NCBI GenBank assembly: GCA_035621235.1 | Contig: CP141731.1 | Location: forward strand, 1,550,001-1,614,000 | Reading direction: 5' to 3' | From: Actinomycetaceae bacterium MB13-C1-2 | GTDB lineage: Bacteria; Actinomycetota; Actinomycetes; Actinomycetales; Actinomycetaceae | DNA: 64,000 nt | In this document: positions 1 through 8,646 of the stretch, piece after piece | Numbering within the stretch: the first letter of the stretch is position 1 | Layout: each line of letters opens with the position of its first letter | Translations under genes and position numbers: made by a program | Notes under the pieces: model-generated | Databases searched by the model: none | What the model saw: the letters and a program-made list of their open reading frames with translations, nothing else | Told to the model about the DNA's origin: nothing

Positions 1-542
1 GAGTTCACTCTCGAACTCATCCAAATGGCCAAGCAGACCAGGATGTTGCAGAGAACTCCTCGAGCGAATAGTTCAAGCGGCGTCTCGTGAGCTTTTGTGG
101 CCAGCATGTCAGAGAGCATCGCACCCGCTGCTTGGTTGGAAATCAAGACTCCTGAACCTCGGATCAGAAGCGCAAAGAGCAAAGCTCCGAATAGGTTCGC
201 GACAAAGATAAACAGTAGCGTCGCGCTTGCTCGACCAAGTCGGATTGACTTGGTGAGTACCCCCAGGGGAAGCGCCATCATGGCAGATGTCGCTAGCTCA
301 GCTCCGGCGAAGACCGTGAGCGTTAATGCTGTTCCGAAGACGAGCCCACTTACTAGCTTCGCTAGCCCTTCACCCGCCGCAAACATTGGACCGGCCGTAG
401 AAACCATAAGGACTACTCCGATCCCCATGAAGACACCGGCCAACATTCCCGATAGTAGGAACCTTCCGGGGGTATCTAGCCCCGACGACTTGGAATCGGC
501 CGAGGTTACCTGTATATCAATGGTCTCTGGAATCGTTAGCAC
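1..542 (-). CDS. Formate/nitrite transporter family protein (FNT), 3' part cut by window edge
   Basis: Translating the complement of the first 540 bases gives an open frame running off the window edge. It is strongly hydrophobic and carries stretches typical of FocA/NirC channels: GRFLLSGMLAGVFMGIGVV, then FAGAELATSAMM, and later ELFARGVLCNILVCLAIWMS. FNT proteins are pentameric inner-membrane channels for formate, nitrite or hydrosulfide; the substrate cannot be told here. About 180 codons are present and the C-terminal part is missing. The start is uncertain: a GTG at 542 gives MLTIPETIDIQVT, and a TTG at 566 would add eight residues; neither has a clear ribosome-binding site. A frame on the other strand (97-579) is its shadow. 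Confidence 0.85.
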   Translation of the reverse strand, partial: MLTIPETIDIQVTSADSKSSGLDTPGRFLLSGMLAGVFMGIGVVLMVSTAGPMFAAGEGLAKLVSGLVFGTALTLTVFAGAELATSAMMALPLGVLTKSIRLGRASATLLFIFVANLFGALLFALLIRGSGVLISNQAAGAMLSDMLATKAHETPLELFARGVLCNILVCLAIWMSSRVN

Positions 543-755
543 CAGACGATTTTCCCACGGGGCCAAAGGATCAAACTAATCCAGTGATGAAGAGTCTCTG
601 CCGCAGGACGTTTTTTGACTATCCTCCAGCCGTCAAGTACATCTACCTGACAGATCGAACCAAATATGGGCCAGCTCAGTGCAACCAGAAGCGCAACTAT
701 TTCTCAAACCACAAGCAAGGGTCAGGATTGCGAGGAACTGCGGCTGACGCCCAAA

Positions 756-787
756 GGGGCTCCCGCGAATCGATGCGCGGGAGCCCC
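756..787 (-). terminator. Intrinsic terminator-like hairpin after the glycosyltransferase gene
   Basis: A perfect 12-bp stem (GGGGCTCCCGCG at 756-767 paired with 776-787) with an 8-nt loop lies about 46 nt beyond the stop of the leftward gene ending at 834. Read leftward, the stem is followed by TTTGG. The rest of 543-833 shows no gene that I can support; it is the upstream region of the leftward FNT gene. Confidence 0.75.
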
Positions 788-833
788 TGCTGTCTAAAAC
801 CGAGCGCCTGTAGTCACTCGGTTTCGTGTGGCT

Positions 834-1886
834 CTAACTAAACCAATCCTTGACTGTTTCCGTGATCTCACGGTCGAATGCTGCATCAGAGTGGTGCCGG
901 GCAATCCAGTCGATGAACGACCCTCCAGCGGCCCTATCGATCTCCTTGCGGCATTCTTCGGGAGCAGTCACTGCTTGCAACAGCATTTTCTCGGCCGTCA
1001 CCTTGTCACGGTAGAAGAACGGATAATCGACGGGAACCAGTGCCCGCGCCCATTCCTCATCCGGGAAGATTCCAATGACGCCGGAACCGAGTGCCTCCAC
1101 GTAGGACATTCCATAAGACTCATCGGTGGCAGTGGCAAGGAACGCGGTGGTCCGCGACAGCGCCTCGTAGTACGAGGAACGCGTTGAGGTCAACGGTCCA
1201 ACCCAAACCCACGGCAGTTGAGAGAACTGCATGGCTTTCTCGCTGATGAGCGAGGTTTCTTGCAGGCGCATCTCCACTTCGATCGGGACCTGCCTGTGAA
1301 CACGCTCGACGATCTCTTTGAACAGATCCGGGCGTTTCACCGGGGCGAGGTAGATAGCGGGGTAGAGAACGATTGGCTTAGCCGTCTCTTGGCGTTCCTG
1401 AACGTGGTCAACGCGGAAGCCCAGGTTGACCCACTCCAGCTTCATCTTTGCTTCCAGTTGGGGGAGGGTCGACTTCTGGACCAGTTCCTTCACCTCGGAC
1501 GCGGTGCGTTCCGAAGCCGCGAATGTCGGGAACATTGCACACGACAGAGCGGCAGTGTATTTCTGTTCAGGACGTTCGAGGAACGATACAGGCCACCACA
1601 CGAAGTTCATGATCTTCGGAGCCGTACCACCGCTTGCCTGATAGATCGTGTTCCAGATGGTGGGGGAGTCAATGACATCCATGTTGATAATTACGGTGTT
1701 CTCGGGATCCAGGAATTCGAGCGGTACCACGTCGAAGCCGTGGCAACGTCGGGCTGAGGGGCCGATTACCTGGGCGCCCGGAAAGATGCGCAAGAAACGC
1801 CGCACCAGGGTGGCACCAGCGTCATGGCCGACAATGCGTCCATCTTCGCTGATTACTGTCTGATCTCGTTTGACTGCAACTCTCAT
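834..1886 (-). CDS. Glycosyltransferase, GT-B type (GT1/GT4-like)
   Basis: A 350-residue protein without signal peptide or membrane segments. The C-terminal half contains ATDESYGMSYVEALGSGVIG near residue 260, which matches the donor-binding E-x7-E region of GT4 retaining glycosyltransferases (Glu in DESYG, then Glu in VEALGSG). The N-terminal half lacks the usual glycine-rich loop of GT4 enzymes, so this is a divergent member and its sugar and acceptor cannot be predicted. The ATG at 1886 is preceded by AGGGG at 8 nt spacing. It begins only 11 nt after the stop of the upstream pyrophosphatase gene, so the two are probably cotranscribed. A strong hairpin terminates the unit at 756-787. Confidence 0.65.
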   Translation of the reverse strand: MRVAVKRDQTVISEDGRIVGHDAGATLVRRFLRIFPGAQVIGPSARRCHGFDVVPLEFLDPENTVIINMDVIDSPTIWNTIYQASGGTAPKIMNFVWWPVSFLERPEQKYTAALSCAMFPTFAASERTASEVKELVQKSTLPQLEAKMKLEWVNLGFRVDHVQERQETAKPIVLYPAIYLAPVKRPDLFKEIVERVHRQVPIEVEMRLQETSLISEKAMQFSQLPWVWVGPLTSTRSSYYEALSRTTAFLATATDESYGMSYVEALGSGVIGIFPDEEWARALVPVDYPFFYRDKVTAEKMLLQAVTAPEECRKEIDRAAGGSFIDWIARHHSDAAFDREITETVKDWFS

Positions 1887-1897
1887 TGAAATCGCCC

Positions 1898-4465
1898 CTA
1901 ACTGACCGCTGAACTGGAGGAGGCGCCGACGGTGGCACCGCCCTCTGGCAGTACGATCTCGGCAGGTTCGTCCTTCTTATCCTTACCCGACTGAATTCGC
2001 ATGCCGTAGAAAGAACGGTAGACGAAGAAGTTAGCGATTAGGAAGAACACGGCCGCCAAAATGTAGACCATTGTCTGGAATCCGTCCCCGACCAACGACA
2101 CAGCCAGTTCAACGGCGAGCAGTCCGAACAGTGTGGTGAACTTGATAATCGGGTTCAGCGCCACGGACGAGGTGTCCTTATAGGGGTCACCAACCGTGTC
2201 GCCAACAATAGTTGCGTCGTGAAGAGCTGTGCCCTTCGCGTGAAGATCGACCTCAACGACCTTCTTTGCGTTGTCCCAGGCTCCTCCGGCGTCCGCCATA
2301 AAGATCGCCTGGTACAGACCAAAGATCGCGATGGAGATCAGGTAGCCGATGAACAGGAACGGTTCGACGAAGGCGAATGCGAGAGTAATGAAGAAGACCG
2401 CTAGAAAGATATTCAACATGCCCTGTTGTGCGTACTGGGTGCAAATCTCAACCACTTTGCGCGAGTCTTCAGTGCTGGCCTTCTCGCTGGAGTCATCCAG
2501 CTTGATTTTCGCTTTGATGAACTCAACTGCACGGTAGGCCCCGGTAGTGACTGCCTGAATCGAAGCTCCCGAGAACCAGTAGATTACTGCACCGCCCAGG
2601 ATAAAGCCGAGGAGGAACGGGGCATGCATGATAGACAGACTCTCCAGGTTAGTGGTGAGCCCATTGGTCAGGCCGATGATGATCGAGAAGATCATGGTCG
2701 TTGAGCCTACGACTGCGGTGCCGATGAGGACCGGCTTCGCGGTTGCCTTGAAGGTATTGCCAGCGCCGTCGTTCTCTTCGAGCATCAACTTGGCGCGCTC
2801 CCACTCGGGCTTGTAGCCGTACTCCTTTTCCATCTCTTCATCAATGTTCGGGATCGACTCAATCTGGCTCAGTTCGAAGACGCTTTGGGCGTTGTCGGTT
2901 ACCGGGCCGTACGAGTCAACGGCAATCGTCACCGGACCCATCCCCAGGAAGCCAAACGCCACCAGGCCGAATGCAAACACTGCGGGTGCCTGCATGAAAT
3001 CGCCGAGACCAGTGGTCGAGATTCCGAAGGCGACCGCCATCAGACCGACGATTGCGATACCTAGCCAGTATGCCGAGAAGTTGCCCGCAACCAGGCCGGA
3101 CAGGATGTTCAGTGAAGCTCCACCCTCGCGCGAGGACTTAACCGTCTCACGGACGTGTCGTGAAGAAGTCGAGGTAAATGCCTTGACCAGTTCTGGAATC
3201 AGTGCGCCCGCCACGGTGCCGCAGGTGACGATTGCTGCGAGCTTCCAGCCGATTCCTCCATCGGTGCCTCCGAGGATCAGAGCCGTTGTGCCAAAGGTAA
3301 ACAGGATGCACAGGCCAGAGGTGATCCAAACGAGGGAGGAAAGCGGCTTCTCGAAGTCCATCTCTACAGCATTCGCATACCGCGACTTTGTAATCGCCGA
3401 GTTGATCCAGTAAGCCAAGCCAGAAGCAATGATCATTGCGGCGCGGACCACGAAGATCCACACAAGCAGTTGCGCCTGAACTGCGGCGTCCGGCACAGCC
3501 AAGATGATAAAGGTGACCAGGGCAACGCCTGTCACGCCGTAGGTCTCAAATCCGTCAGCCGACGGTCCGACCGAGTCACCAGCGTTGTCACCGACGCAGT
3601 CGGCAATAACGCCAGGGTTACGAGGATCGTCTTCGTCAATCTTGAAGACAATCTTCATTAGGTCAGCGCCGATGTCCGCAATCTTGGTGAAGATTCCGCC
3701 TGCGATACGCAGTGCTGATGCTCCGAGTGACTCGCCAATGGCAAAGCCAATGAAACAGGAGCCACCGACCTCTGGTGGCAGCAGCAGCAGGATCACCAGC
3801 ATCATAAGTAGTTCGAGCGAGATCAGTACCATGCCGATCGACATGCCTGCACGCATTGGAATCTGATGCAGCGGAAGAGGCTTGCCCTTTAGCGATGCGA
3901 AAGCCATGCGAGAGTTCGCGAAGGTATTGACCCGAATTCCAAACCAGGCAACCGCGTATGAACCCGCCATGCCCAAGAGCGAAAAAGCCACGATGATGGC
4001 GACGCGCCCCCAGGCGAATCCCACCAGGAACTTGTAGTAGATCACGATCACTGCGGTGATAATGGCCCACAGGATCAGAAGGAACTTGCCCTGCTTAACC
4101 AGGTAGGCCTTACAGGTGGTGTAAATCAGCTCAGATATATTCAGCATCGCCTTGTGAACTGGAAGCTTTTGCAGCTTCGCGTAGCTGAAGAATCCGAATG
4201 CAAGGCCACAAACCGCGACGAACATTCCGATGAATAGGACCGCACGGCCACCCAACCCGGTAGCGGTTACCATCCCATTTAGATCTGGAAGTACAAGGGC
4301 CGCCTCGCCGCCAATCTGGTGTCCATCAGACGCGGCGTCGGTGGCCCCGCCAGAGGCACAACCGCCCAAAGCCAAGGCTGATCCTACTGTTGCAATCACC
4401 CCCCAAAGACCGACTCGGAGACGCTTACGACTTGGTTTTGGTGTGCCGCCAGTGGCAGATTGCAT
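1898..4465 (-). CDS. hppA: Membrane-bound proton-pumping pyrophosphatase, divergent subfamily
   Basis: Integral membrane pyrophosphatase coupling PPi hydrolysis to ion transport. The family motifs are clear: TKIADIGADL near residue 260, EDDPRNPGVIAD at 278-289, then DNAGDSVGPSADGFETYG. This DSVGP form differs from the common DCAGMAADLFETYG form and marks a divergent branch; regulated H+-pumping members of such a branch are known, including one from Cellulomonas. Lys573 lies in GNTFKA, the position whose lysine makes classical enzymes K+-independent. At 855 residues it is longer than usual (about 660-800). The excess includes residues 1-60, which resemble a lipoprotein signal peptide ending LALGGC (Cys36). 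The ATG at 4465 is preceded by GAGG at 7 nt. It is followed at 11 nt by a glycosyltransferase gene. Confidence 0.93.
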   Translation of the reverse strand: MQSATGGTPKPSRKRLRVGLWGVIATVGSALALGGCASGGATDAASDGHQIGGEAALVLPDLNGMVTATGLGGRAVLFIGMFVAVCGLAFGFFSYAKLQKLPVHKAMLNISELIYTTCKAYLVKQGKFLLILWAIITAVIVIYYKFLVGFAWGRVAIIVAFSLLGMAGSYAVAWFGIRVNTFANSRMAFASLKGKPLPLHQIPMRAGMSIGMVLISLELLMMLVILLLLPPEVGGSCFIGFAIGESLGASALRIAGGIFTKIADIGADLMKIVFKIDEDDPRNPGVIADCVGDNAGDSVGPSADGFETYGVTGVALVTFIILAVPDAAVQAQLLVWIFVVRAAMIIASGLAYWINSAITKSRYANAVEMDFEKPLSSLVWITSGLCILFTFGTTALILGGTDGGIGWKLAAIVTCGTVAGALIPELVKAFTSTSSRHVRETVKSSREGGASLNILSGLVAGNFSAYWLGIAIVGLMAVAFGISTTGLGDFMQAPAVFAFGLVAFGFLGMGPVTIAVDSYGPVTDNAQSVFELSQIESIPNIDEEMEKEYGYKPEWERAKLMLEENDGAGNTFKATAKPVLIGTAVVGSTTMIFSIIIGLTNGLTTNLESLSIMHAPFLLGFILGGAVIYWFSGASIQAVTTGAYRAVEFIKAKIKLDDSSEKASTEDSRKVVEICTQYAQQGMLNIFLAVFFITLAFAFVEPFLFIGYLISIAIFGLYQAIFMADAGGAWDNAKKVVEVDLHAKGTALHDATIVGDTVGDPYKDTSSVALNPIIKFTTLFGLLAVELAVSLVGDGFQTMVYILAAVFFLIANFFVYRSFYGMRIQSGKDKKDEPAEIVLPEGGATVGASSSSAVS

Positions 4466-5059
4466 TTCGTGCCTCGAACTATCGAAACGATGGGAAACCT
4501 ATAGTCGGCCGAGCATGAGCCAAATCTCAACCAACATTAAGAATAGGTAACAAACCTGTCGTTATCTAGGCCGTTAGTCTCATATACGGCCACTTTCGTC
4601 CGCGCCAGTTGGTTCTGGGAATAGTTCGCGCTAGTACCTCATACGCGCACACGATCACCCCAACCCGGACGGACGACCTCACCCCCGCGGAGGCCTCATA
4701 TGCGCACATGGCAACCTCTCCTAGTGGGACGCCGTCAATAGGGGTGAGACATAAGATCGGCAAGCGGGTTGCCCGCGACTCGGACGACCCGACAGCACTC
4801 CCAGTCACCCCATCAGACCGTTTGAAGTTGTCCGTGACTCGGGCACCCAAGACTCCGATGCTCAAGAGCACTGCTTTGGCCCCGGAACACGGTTTTGGTT
4901 TAGTGGTACTGCTCTGGTCTAGTGGCACTGCTTTGACCCAGGAACACGGTTTTGGTTTAGGTTTAGTGGTACTGCTCTGGTCTAGTGACACTGCTTTGGC
5001 CCGGAACCACTGTTCTACCCCAGGTTATTGGAGATCGGGGTACCACCGGAGCGTGATAA
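4466..5059. other. 594-bp intergenic region with repeats, no supported gene
   Basis: Between the leftward hppA start and the leftward rfbD stop I see no credible gene. A 141-codon leftward frame (4566-4991) exists, but its N-terminus is only the translation of the tandem repeat at 4869-5014, and it resembles no family. Three related 13-mers of the form CTCATAYRCGSMC occur near 4573, 4638 and 4688. The hppA promoter must lie within the right-hand part of 4466-4560. Confidence 0.6.
4869..5014. repeat. Imperfect tandem repeat, two full units and one partial
   Basis: Units begin CACTGCTTTG at 4869, 4926 and 4989. The first unit is 57 bp, and the second is 63 bp because GTTTAG is duplicated inside it. 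The third is cut after about 26 bp. Each unit itself contains two related halves of about 20 bp (AGTGGTACTGCTCTGGT and AGTGGCACTGCTTTG), which suggests growth by slippage or unequal exchange. Confidence 0.85.
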
Positions 5060-5917
5060 CTAGCGCGCTGCAAGCACTTCTTCGCTTGCAATCTGCCAGC
5101 GTTTGTCCCAGGCGCCGATGGGCTTGATTCCTGCCTCCACCAGTGAGTCGTGTCCCAGCACTGAATGAGCCGGACGCGGAGCGGTCCGCACGAACTCTTC
5201 GGATGTCACCGCCTTGACAGCTTCAGGGGCGACTCCAATCGACTCGGCGATGGCACGAGTGAAGCCCCACCAAGTCGTCTGACCCGAGCTGGTCGCGTGG
5301 TAAATACCTGCGGGAGCGTTGGTTTCAAGTAAGTCAGCGATGATCCGCGCAACGTCCCCTGTCCAGGTTGGCTGCCCGTGCTGGTCATCAACGACGTTGG
5401 CCTCCCCGTTCTTTTCGAGCACTCCGGCGAGGGTTTTGGGGAAGCAGTTTCCACCGCGACCGTAGAGCCAAGCGGTGCGCACAATCAGTGTGTCCGGAGC
5501 TTCACAGCGCGCCGCCCACTCACCAGCGGCCTTGGTGCGCCCGTACGCACCGAGCGGACTCACAGGATCGGCGGCCTGGTATGGCGTTTCACTCTCACCG
5601 TCAAAGACGTAGTCGGTCGAGATGTGGACCAGCCTCGCACCCACCTTTGTCACGGCCCGGGCCAAGTTCTGGGTGGCAACCGCATTTATGAGGAACGCTC
5701 CTGCCTCATTCTCCTCTGCCGCATCGACAGCGGTCCAAGCAGCACAGTTCACCAGAGCGTCCGGCTGTTCCAGCTGTAGCCGTTCGCTCAGTGCCGGAAG
5801 GTCGAGGATATCGAGGGTGTCCTTGTCTGCGGCAACCACTTCGACTCCACGCGAGTCAAGTTCACGAATGACATCCTGGGCCAACATTCCATATCCGCCG
5901 GTAACTAGGACCTTCAC
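5060..5917 (-). CDS. rfbD: dTDP-4-dehydrorhamnose reductase
   Basis: Last enzyme of dTDP-L-rhamnose synthesis; reduces dTDP-4-keto-rhamnose with NAD(P)H. It is a short-chain extended reductase of about 285 residues. Visible are the nucleotide-binding start KVLVTGGYGMLAQD, HISTDYVFDG in mid-protein, and the catalytic YGRTK motif, all characteristic of RmlD. I place the start at GTG 5917, because GGAAGG stands 7 nt upstream and the protein then begins MKVLVTGG as usual; a longer reading to 5968 would add an unlikely tail. It is divergent from rfbC at 6077 with about 160 bp between, so the two rhamnose genes probably share a promoter region. rfbA and rfbB are not in the window. Confidence 0.95.
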   Translation of the reverse strand: MKVLVTGGYGMLAQDVIRELDSRGVEVVAADKDTLDILDLPALSERLQLEQPDALVNCAAWTAVDAAEENEAGAFLINAVATQNLARAVTKVGARLVHISTDYVFDGESETPYQAADPVSPLGAYGRTKAAGEWAARCEAPDTLIVRTAWLYGRGGNCFPKTLAGVLEKNGEANVVDDQHGQPTWTGDVARIIADLLETNAPAGIYHATSSGQTTWWGFTRAIAESIGVAPEAVKAVTSEEFVRTAPRPAHSVLGHDSLVEAGIKPIGAWDKRWQIASEEVLAAR

Positions 5918-6076
5918 GGTGACACCTTCCGCAGAACCGATTTTGGGCAAGAGTGAGGAACCCGCCACGGGATCGACTCATCTTCGTGGTTAAGGGTATC
6001 GAAGAGAATAGGGTTGCGTTGGTAGGACCGCCAGCAGGGTAATTGTGCGGTCACGTTCGTTCGTTAGGAGCCGACA

Positions 6077-6694
6077 ATGGACTGGGAACCACTTGGTATC
6101 GAAGGCGCATGGAAGGTCACTCCTACCGTGCACGGAGACGATCGCGGCTGGTTCATGGAGATGTTCAAGCAGCAGACTTTTGAGGAGGCGGTTGGACATT
6201 CTTTCAGCGCCCCGCAGGTCAATGTTTCCAACTCTAGAGCCGGCGTAGTTAGGGGAGTTCATTTTTCCCAGCTACCGGTCTCGCAGGCAAAGTACGTTAC
6301 GTGTTTGGGCGGGGCGGTCCTTGATGTCGTGGTTGACATCCGTGTCGGTTCGCCGACGTTCGGGAAGTACGAGGCGGTACTACTTGACTCTCGTTCTCCG
6401 AGCACCCTCTATATCTCCGAGGGACTAGGGCACGCATTTATGGCGCTGGAGGATAACTCGACTGTTTGCTACATGGTGTCCAGCGGCTACGCACCTGGAC
6501 GCGAGTTCGGGGTCTTCCCGCTCGATGAAGAGATCGGGATTGAGTGGCCGAGTGAGGATGGGGCAGGTAATCCGATCAGTCCGGTTCTTTCACCGAAGGA
6601 TCTCGCGGCCCCGACGCTTGCTGAAGCGTTGGAACAGGGGATTCTGCCAGCGTATGACGAGGTCACAGCATACCGTGAATCTCTGCGTAGTTGA
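6077..6694 (+). CDS. rfbC: dTDP-4-dehydrorhamnose 3,5-epimerase
   Basis: Cupin epimerase converting dTDP-4-keto-6-deoxyglucose to the rhamnose configuration. At 205 residues it has normal length. The active-site region PQVNVSNSRAGVVRGVHF includes His62 (the catalytic base in RGxHxQ/S), followed by DVVVDIRVGSPTFGKY and, near residue 130, the tyrosine region CYMVSSGYAPGREFG. The RGVHFS form is a little unusual against RGLHYQ. The ATG at 6077 is preceded by TTAGGAG at a good distance. It is transcribed away from rfbD and converges on the folate gene at 6829; 6695-6828 holds nothing I recognise. Confidence 0.94.
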   Translation: MDWEPLGIEGAWKVTPTVHGDDRGWFMEMFKQQTFEEAVGHSFSAPQVNVSNSRAGVVRGVHFSQLPVSQAKYVTCLGGAVLDVVVDIRVGSPTFGKYEAVLLDSRSPSTLYISEGLGHAFMALEDNSTVCYMVSSGYAPGREFGVFPLDEEIGIEWPSEDGAGNPISPVLSPKDLAAPTLAEALEQGILPAYDEVTAYRESLRS

Positions 6695-6828
6695 GTAGTT
6701 GTTGTTACGCGCTGCCACTTAGCCCCCTGTTTCACGCCCCCAAGCCAGCACCTCTTGGGCAACCTCGCTTGTCTTGCGATATGCCGACTCTGCCCGCAAT
6801 CTAGGAAACGAATTCGCGGCGGGGAGCA

Positions 6829-7383
6829 CTAACGCCTGACATAAGTGGTGACCCGCCACCGGGCGTCCCCGGAACGAGGACGCCACTCATCATCTGTCCT
6901 CGCCCGGTCTATTTGCCAAATGTCGGGGTCGATTATGGGGGCCATTACCAGTGTCCGGTCGTCGGCGGGAATCTTGAGATCCAGGTCGGTAATCACCAGT
7001 TCATTGACCAGGTCCATTGTTTCTCGATAAATGGAGCCACCACCGGTGATCCACACAGTCTTCGCCCCGGTCGCCTCGGCGGAGCGATCTGCTATCTCAA
7101 GAGCATCCTCGATCGAGTGCGCGACATGCACCCCCTCCGCTTGGTAGCCCGGGGAGCGAGTCACGACGATGTTGACCCGGCCGGGAAGCGGGCCGCCCAG
7201 GGCCTCGAATGAGGCACGACCCATTATGATTGGGCATCCAATAGTCGATTCTTTGAAGTGCTTGAAGTCTGCCGGAACATGCCACAGCATTCTTTCGCCG
7301 TCTCCGATCACTCCGACGCGGTCCTCTGCCCAGATCGAGGCGCGGACGGGTCGAGTGTCTAAGGCGGTTTCTGCGCTACTCAT
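6829..7383 (-). CDS. folA: Dihydrofolate reductase
   Basis: Reduces dihydrofolate with NADPH to regenerate tetrahydrofolate, consumed by the thymidylate synthase encoded just upstream. The family motifs are present: GERMLWHVPADFKHFKE near residue 30 (the active-site acidic residue is Asp in PADFKHF), IIMGRASFEALG, PLPGRVNIVVTR, and WITGGGSIYRE. Length, 184 residues, is slightly above average. The ATG at 7383 directly abuts the thyA stop, so translation is probably coupled. This is the last gene of a leftward run starting at 9138. Confidence 0.95.
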   Translation of the reverse strand: MSSAETALDTRPVRASIWAEDRVGVIGDGERMLWHVPADFKHFKESTIGCPIIMGRASFEALGGPLPGRVNIVVTRSPGYQAEGVHVAHSIEDALEIADRSAEATGAKTVWITGGGSIYRETMDLVNELVITDLDLKIPADDRTLVMAPIIDPDIWQIDRARTDDEWRPRSGDARWRVTTYVRR

Positions 7384-8184
7384 CTACACCGCTACCTGCG
7401 CTCGGATTGCGGGGTGGTACTGGTAGTCCTTCACCTCGAATGAGTCAAAGCCATAATCGAAAATCGAGTCTGCGGTCCTCAGTTCCAGGGATGGGAACTC
7501 ATAGGGTTCGCGTGAGAGTTGCTCTTCGACCTGATCGAGATGGTTTAGGTAGATGTGGCAGTCCCCGCCAGTCCAGATGAAGTCGCCGACCTGAAGTCCA
7601 GTTTGCTGCGCCAGCATATGAGTCAGGAGGGCGTACGAGGAGATGTTGAATGGTACGCCGAGGAACAGGTCGGCACTGCGTTGGTAGAGCTGGAGACTAA
7701 GTTTTCCGTCTGCAACGTAGACCTGGAAGAACGCGTGGCACGGCATCAGGGCCATCTCGGGGAGTTGCCCAACGTTCCATGCGGAGACAATCATGCGCCG
7801 TGAGTCAGGATTGGTCTTGATGGTCTCAACCAGGTCACTTATCTGGTCAATCCCCTCGCCGCCAGGTCCGGGCCATGAACGCCATTGAACGCCGTAGACG
7901 GGACCGAGTTCGCCGTTCTCGTCCGCCCACTCATTCCAGATACGGATGCCGTTGTCTTGTAGCCAGGCGACGTTCGAGGACCCACTGAGGAACCAGAGAA
8001 GCTCACCGATCACTGACTTGAGGTGAATGCGTTTTGTTGTCACTACTGGGAATCCGTTGGAAAGCTCATAGCGAAGCTGTCGTCCGAAGACAGAAATGGT
8101 TCCGGTGCCGGTTCGGTCATCCTTACTGACTCCGTTGTCGAGAACATCCCTCAGCAGATCCTCGTACTGGCTGTCAATCGTCAT
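7384..8184 (-). CDS. thyA: Thymidylate synthase
   Basis: Methylates dUMP to dTMP using methylenetetrahydrofolate. The 266-residue protein is of the standard ThyA length. The nucleophile is Cys149 in [13 protein letters not shown]; other family motifs are DRTGTGT near the N-terminus, [25 protein letters not shown] and [13 protein letters not shown]. The ATG at 8184 overlaps the stop of the upstream OsmC-like gene by four bases (ATGA), and the stop abuts folA. This gives a tight osmC-thyA-folA block. Confidence 0.97.
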   Translation of the reverse strand: MTIDSQYEDLLRDVLDNGVSKDDRTGTGTISVFGRQLRYELSNGFPVVTTKRIHLKSVIGELLWFLSGSSNVAWLQDNGIRIWNEWADENGELGPVYGVQWRSWPGPGGEGIDQISDLVETIKTNPDSRRMIVSAWNVGQLPEMALMPCHAFFQVYVADGKLSLQLYQRSADLFLGVPFNISSYALLTHMLAQQTGLQVGDFIWTGGDCHIYLNHLDQVEEQLSREPYEFPSLELRTADSIFDYGFDSFEVKDYQYHPAIRAQVAV

Positions 8185-8609
8185 TGTGGCTCTCCGTCAA
8201 TTGTCAGAGAAGTCGGGGCGGACTTGGTGACAGTGTGACTTATGGTGCAGTAGCGGTCGATTGCTCCGGACGCGCGCCGTAGCAGACGGTCTCTGTCTTC
8301 TGGATACATGTCCCCGAGGACCGGGGCAAGCTCGACAAAGAACTCCGTGAACCTGTCCTCCGACTCCAGATACTCAGCGCTAACTGTGCCGGTCAACTCA
8401 AAGTCCTCTCCCAACGCGCGAGCGAAGCGTGCATCTGACGAAAGTACATTGCAACCGAGAATCGCGAGCTTGAGCAGGTCTCCCGGGGTGAACTGTCCTT
8501 CTCCGTCCCCGATCACCAACTCCGCCCCCTTTGAGTTCGTCGCGGTGTACTCCCTGGTCCCGATTCGATTCACGCTGAGTATTTTTGGTGTCGGTGTTTC
8601 CTGAGTCAT
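8181..8609 (-). CDS. OsmC/Ohr-family protein
   Basis: A protein of about 142 residues resembling the OsmC/Ohr peroxidase fold. Two cysteines are placed as in the family: one in [15 protein letters not shown] and one in [11 protein letters not shown]. The flanking [13 protein letters not shown] matches the loop that precedes the first catalytic cysteine. OsmC proteins reduce organic hydroperoxides with thiol-dependent chemistry, but a specific substrate cannot be given. The start is set at ATG 8609, where GGAGGAAAC lies directly upstream; a reading from 8687 would overlap the preceding gene. The stop overlaps the thyA start, so this gene is cotranscribed with thyA and folA. Confidence 0.78.
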   Translation of the reverse strand: MTQETPTPKILSVNRIGTREYTATNSKGAELVIGDGEGQFTPGDLLKLAILGCNVLSSDARFARALGEDFELTGTVSAEYLESEDRFTEFFVELAPVLGDMYPEDRDRLLRRASGAIDRYCTISHTVTKSAPTSLTIDGEPQ

Positions 8610-8646
8610 TGTTTCCTCCTGCTTTTCCTTGGACAGGTGCGGATAG

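Noticed and set aside
97-579. Rightward frame of 160 codons at the window start
   Set aside because: Composition is Ser/Pro/Ala-rich without family resemblance, and the other strand encodes a clear FNT transporter across the same bases.
584-841. Rightward 85-codon frame
   Set aside because: It runs through the terminator hairpin at 756-787 and has no recognisable sequence.
4566-4991. Leftward 141-codon frame in the hppA-rfbD gap
   Set aside because: Its first half is the translation of a tandem DNA repeat, with no ribosome-binding site and no family match.
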